Source of the DNA: Clostridium felsineum DSM 794
GTDB lineage: Bacteria; Bacillota; Clostridia; Clostridiales; Clostridiaceae
Length of the DNA: 64,000 nt
Reading direction: 5' to 3'
Assembly (NCBI RefSeq): GCF_002006355.2
Contig: NZ_CP096980.1
Span: 4,464,001 to 4,528,000, forward strand
Under the pieces are notes generated by a model that saw nothing but the letters and a program-made list of their open reading frames with translations, ran no database searches and was not told the origin of the DNA. Shown piece by piece: positions 60,756-64,000 of this stretch (positions within the stretch are counted from its first letter, which is position 1; each line of letters begins with the position of its first letter). Both the position numbers and the translations under genes were made by a program.

Positions 60756-61889
60756 TCACAATTTTCCTATATCTTCTAAAACTTTTTCAACTATATTGTT
60801 AGCTCCATCCTTTATTAATATTTGTTTATACTCTTCTTTAATGCGCATACTTTCTTTATCTGATAACATAGTTTTTATAAGTGAAATTAAATTTTCTTTA
60901 TTTCTTAATATTCTTCCAACTTTTGCATTTTCTAAAAAATCAACTACACCACGCTCCTGATATATAAATCCATTTACTGCATCAATAATCATTGGAACTT
61001 TCGTAACTAAAGCTTCATAAAATGAATTTGCCCCTGCTTTGGTTATATAAATGTCTGCTACTGCTAATAGCTTTTCAACATGATCATAAAATGGCAAAAT
61101 AGTAACGTTATCCCTTTGTGCTCTCTTTAATTCTATTTTAGCTAATTTGTATAAAACTTTATTAACCCCACATAGCATTATAAAGTTTTCATGTAAATTA
61201 GAATTTAAATATTTAATTAGAAAGTCTAAATTTGATATATTTCCTTGAGAACCACAATTCAAAACAATTACTTTTTTATCTTTATTTATATTTAAATCCG
61301 TATATATTTCTTCATTTTTAAATAAATTATCACAAAAAAATCGTTTTGATATTGGATATCCTGATATGATAACGTTTTTTTCTGGTACTCCACTTTTTAC
61401 CAAAATTTTTCTTACTATTGAATTAGGGCAAAAGTATCTTGTTGCACCAATTGCATCAAATCCTGGCGCTATTGGATTATAGGGATCAGTAACAACTACA
61501 TAAAATGGAATTTTATTAAGTATTCTTTCTTCTTTCATTGCTCTAATCATGTTATAATTAATTGATGTAGCTGTGGAAATAATTGCGTCTATACCCTTAA
61601 TACGAAATAATTTCGTATACTTATGTTTTGTTAATTTATATATATATTCATTTTTTTCAGGCCTAGTTATACTATTGAATTCTACATATTTATCACATAG
61701 AGCAGTTGAACTGCTAAGTAAAAAATTATAAAAATCACTAAGTATTTTATTACTAGGTAAAATAGATTCATAAAAGTCTGGAATACATATGCAATCTTTA
61801 TATTTCTTATCTAAAAAAGCTTCATTTATAGCATTCATAACGGACATATGGCCATGTCCAGTTTGAGCAGCTAAAATCAATATCGACAT
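60756..61889 (-). CDS. MGDG-synthase-like glycosyltransferase
   Basis: A 377-residue GT-B glycosyltransferase of the MGDG synthase/UDP-glucose diacylglycerol type. AAQTGHGHMSVMNAI is the acceptor-side N-terminal motif and NCGSQGNISNL plus ITKAGANSFYEALV the nucleotide-sugar-binding end. The start is ATG 61889, overlapping the radical SAM stop, with no clear ribosome site; the earlier in-frame Met lies in that gene. It may attach a sugar to a lipid- or polyketide-like product, or make a glycolipid. Context favours a tailoring role. Confidence 0.85.
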   Translation of the reverse strand: MSILILAAQTGHGHMSVMNAINEAFLDKKYKDCICIPDFYESILPSNKILSDFYNFLLSSSTALCDKYVEFNSITRPEKNEYIYKLTKHKYTKLFRIKGIDAIISTATSINYNMIRAMKEERILNKIPFYVVVTDPYNPIAPGFDAIGATRYFCPNSIVRKILVKSGVPEKNVIISGYPISKRFFCDNLFKNEEIYTDLNINKDKKVIVLNCGSQGNISNLDFLIKYLNSNLHENFIMLCGVNKVLYKLAKIELKRAQRDNVTILPFYDHVEKLLAVADIYITKAGANSFYEALVTKVPMIIDAVNGFIYQERGVVDFLENAKVGRILRNKENLISLIKTMLSDKESMRIKEEYKQILIKDGANNIVEKVLEDIGKL

Positions 61890-63037
61890 ATAACTTGTTT
61901 GCTTTCTAAACAATCATTTGGTTCAAAATATAGTGAAGGTATTTGACCTTCTGTTTCGTGTGTGCATTTACTACATATAGGCATTTTACCTACCTTTTGC
62001 TTTACTTGATAAGCTCTTTCACTATTCCATAATTTCATAAAATCCATATCATAATTTTTCAAATTACCAATTAACAAGTTTTCACCTGATGTCTTAACAT
62101 CTGGAAATACTTCACATACACTAACATTTCCATTATAATCAATCCATCCTCCATGTTTTCCAGCATAACAATAGAAATTTCTTTTTCCTGTTTTTGTCGT
62201 TTCTAATGTATTACAGCTCATTTGATGTGTAAAGTGTGTTTCTGGTTTATTTACATCTCCAAATTTTCCTTCACTTATATATTGTCCTAAGTTTTTTATT
62301 GCCTTTTCATATAATTTATCATCTATATCACATAATGACTTTCCAGCTCTTGGTGTTTGTCTTATTTTTAATAATGTTACTTTATCAGGTTCAAAATTTT
62401 TTATATACCAATTTAAAAATTCTGAATATCTTTCCTGATTTATCGAATTAAATGTGGAACACAAATTTAATTCGAGATTCTTATAATATTTCTTTAGTTT
62501 TTTACATTCTTGTAACGTCTCTAATGATTTCTTAAATGTTCCTTTACCTCTTATGGCATCATTATCTTCTTCAAACCCTTCAATGGAAAAACTTAACGAA
62601 TATATTTTATTAGAATCTTGTTTACATATAAGTTCTGTTTGTTTTAAAATTGATTCAGTTAACTGACCATTAGTTGCAGAATCACACCATGGCATATTAT
62701 TATTTGTTCTAAATATATGTATAATTTCATGAAGATCATTCCTCATAAAAGGTTCTCCTCCAGTAAAAATACCTATATTAAACCATTGCATACTATTTGA
62801 TATTTTTTCATATTGATCAATTGTGAGTTCTTTTTCTTGATTGCTTTTATTATGATTATCAAGAGTTTCATGATAAAAGCAATGCTTACATCTCAAACAA
62901 CACTTATTTGTTGTTAAAAATGATAATACTAACGGAGTTCCATCTTCAAAAAAATGTCTTTTGTTGTAATACTTCAACACTTTTTTCATTTTTGAATAAT
63001 TTAGATCATACTCTTCCTTATTAAAATTTTTTATCAT
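61877..63037 (-). CDS. Radical SAM enzyme with SPASM domain
   Basis: A 386-residue radical SAM protein. C46-x3-C50-x2-C53 (NKCCLRCKHCF) binds the SAM [4Fe-4S] cluster, GIFTGGEPFMRNDL is the GGE motif that contacts SAM, and a C-terminal region with CEVF, CSKC and CLESKQVICRY supplies SPASM-type auxiliary cluster cysteines. SPASM enzymes modify peptides or dehydrogenate small molecules; BtrN of butirosin is a reduced relative. The start at 63037 overlaps the BtrH-like stop region. Likely substrate is a pathway intermediate; the reaction is unknown. Confidence 0.88.
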   Translation of the reverse strand: MIKNFNKEEYDLNYSKMKKVLKYYNKRHFFEDGTPLVLSFLTTNKCCLRCKHCFYHETLDNHNKSNQEKELTIDQYEKISNSMQWFNIGIFTGGEPFMRNDLHEIIHIFRTNNNMPWCDSATNGQLTESILKQTELICKQDSNKIYSLSFSIEGFEEDNDAIRGKGTFKKSLETLQECKKLKKYYKNLELNLCSTFNSINQERYSEFLNWYIKNFEPDKVTLLKIRQTPRAGKSLCDIDDKLYEKAIKNLGQYISEGKFGDVNKPETHFTHQMSCNTLETTKTGKRNFYCYAGKHGGWIDYNGNVSVCEVFPDVKTSGENLLIGNLKNYDMDFMKLWNSERAYQVKQKVGKMPICSKCTHETEGQIPSLYFEPNDCLESKQVICRY

Positions 63038-63038
63038 A

Positions 63039-64000
63039 TTATTCCCACTCTCTTTTATTTAATATACCAATAAATTTTTTTATAAAAATTATTGTTTTTT
63101 CAAATGTCAGTTTATAATTATCTAAAAATTGTGAAACTTGATTTTCTCTTTTACTTATAGTTAATTTAATAGCTTTATTAGTTATAATATTCCACTTCAT
63201 TTTTAAATCTTTCACTTCATTTAAAATATCATATTTATTTGATATTTCTATATGTTCTATAAACTCTATCAAATAACTTATCATAGGCATAAATGTTCCA
63301 TAGAAAACACTATTTGCAGCATAATAACAACTTGCTAACTTATCTTCTACATTATTATCTGTTAATATTGATTCCAAATAAGAAATATGATATTTTACTG
63401 CACTTATTCCAAAATACTCATTTGATTCAATCTCATTGGTATTTTTTATATATTTCTTCATATTTTTTATAATTATTTCTCTATAATTATATTTAATTGC
63501 TTTTTTAGAATCTGAATATATAATAAGAAATTCTTTTGCTTTACTTATCATATAATCAATCGGAATAGTAAACTCTATAACTTCCTTTTCGTGATTTTCA
63601 TTAAGATGAAGTACATCATACACATAGAAAAAATCCTTTTCTAAATCAACTCCATATATTATAAATGATCTCAAAAAACCATATTCTTTTTTAAGTCTCT
63701 CATCGAAATTAAGAAAGTTACTATTAATCAATACAATTACAGGATTTTGTTTCATTATTGAATTAATAACGATTTCTTTTGAGTTAATAGTGTTTTTATC
63801 CATCCATTTTACTTCAAGCTTTCCATCTACTTTTAAATTTTCACTTATTCTTCTTAATGTATTTAACGCTACATATCCTTCATAAAATGATGTATCAAAA
63901 CCATTTACTAAAATATATGTCTCGTATTCAGTTATTGGTATTTTGTTGAAGGCAAGCAGGTTGTGTATAGCGGAAATCGCACAACTATTTTCTCCTTCTT
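63039..64000 (-). CDS. Second BtrH-like protein (5' end beyond window)
   Basis: The frame runs past the window edge: reading through the apparent internal Met at 63803 gives 320 visible codons with no stop. Its N-terminal part GENSCAISAIHNLLAFNKI looks like the cysteine-bearing start of a BtrH/C39-type domain. Where the first BtrH-like protein has GGHTIIAIDVD, this one has LRSFIIYGVD, so the active-site histidine seems lost. The C-terminal ~150 residues are helical. It heads the visible part of the operon; a peptide- or acyl-handling role, perhaps non-catalytic, is inferred. Confidence 0.7.
   Translation of the reverse strand, partial: EGENSCAISAIHNLLAFNKIPITEYETYILVNGFDTSFYEGYVALNTLRRISENLKVDGKLEVKWMDKNTINSKEIVINSIMKQNPVIVLINSNFLNFDERLKKEYGFLRSFIIYGVDLEKDFFYVYDVLHLNENHEKEVIEFTIPIDYMISKAKEFLIIYSDSKKAIKYNYREIIIKNMKKYIKNTNEIESNEYFGISAVKYHISYLESILTDNNVEDKLASCYYAANSVFYGTFMPMISYLIEFIEHIEISNKYDILNEVKDLKMKWNIITNKAIKLTISKRENQVSQFLDNYKLTFEKTIIFIKKFIGILNKREWE

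Noticed and set aside
63039..63803. Complete 254-residue protein starting at 63803
   Set aside because: The frame continues without a stop to the window edge and the upstream codons look coding, so the Met at 63803 is internal.

Overview
The window is AT-rich DNA from a low-GC Gram-positive anaerobe, almost certainly a Clostridium. The gene order (kdgK-hxlA-hxlB, cellobiose PTS with a LevR-type regulator, S-box metB/metC pair, yteR-type hydrolase with kduD) resembles what I remember of Clostridium acetobutylicum. That species assignment is from memory and unverified. Genes start on strong AGGAGG sites, TTG and GTG starts are fairly common, and most operons end in clear hairpin-plus-T terminators.

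Left third (1-30 kb). A partial UlaG-like lactonase precedes a kdgK-hxlA-hxlB operon and its LacI-type regulator, with matching AACCGGTT operators. Next come a secreted peptidoglycan-binding protein and a duplicated module of an orphan Cas6-like endoribonuclease and a small unknown partner. One Cas6 copy is reduced to its two ends, and a 95-bp tandem repeat lies between the copies. A SAM riboswitch controls two tandem Cys/Met-metabolism PLP enzymes. A cellobiose PTS/6-phospho-beta-glucosidase operon has a textbook sigma-54 promoter facing a sigma-54/PRD activator. A soluble chemoreceptor-like protein, a four-domain CoA-disulfide reductase/rhodanese/TusA/DsrE fusion with an ArsR regulator, and an amino-acid ABC transporter with an amidinohydrolase and a GntR/FCD regulator follow.

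Middle (28-48 kb). This part holds a Bce-like ABC transporter and two-component system interrupted by an alpha/beta hydrolase, an RND pump with a large repeat-bearing insertion, a YtrA-type regulator with its ABC-2 transporter (including an unlisted 38-residue membrane peptide), a two-component system whose sensor has a Met-rich outer segment, and an aminotransferase/RocB/AEC-transporter operon. The RocB operon shares TTGTATACAA operators with the amidinohydrolase, aminotransferase and binding-protein genes 20 kb away, which suggests one arginine/citrulline/ornithine regulon.

Right part (48-64 kb). A LacI regulator with GTTAACGTTAAC operators flanks kduD and a GH105 hydrolase, deacetylase-like protein and sugar symporter, for unsaturated uronide (rhamnogalacturonan-type) use; KduD and KdgK would belong to one keto-deoxygluconate pathway. 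The last 9 kb is one very AT-rich, tightly coupled operon running off the window: two BtrH-like proteins, SPASM radical SAM enzyme, MGDG-synthase-like glycosyltransferase, P-loop kinase, two acyl carrier proteins, FkbH-like glyceryl-ACP synthase, KAS III and an SDR. It looks like a natural-product pathway building a glyceryl/acyl-ACP-derived molecule and is the best candidate here for an undescribed system.
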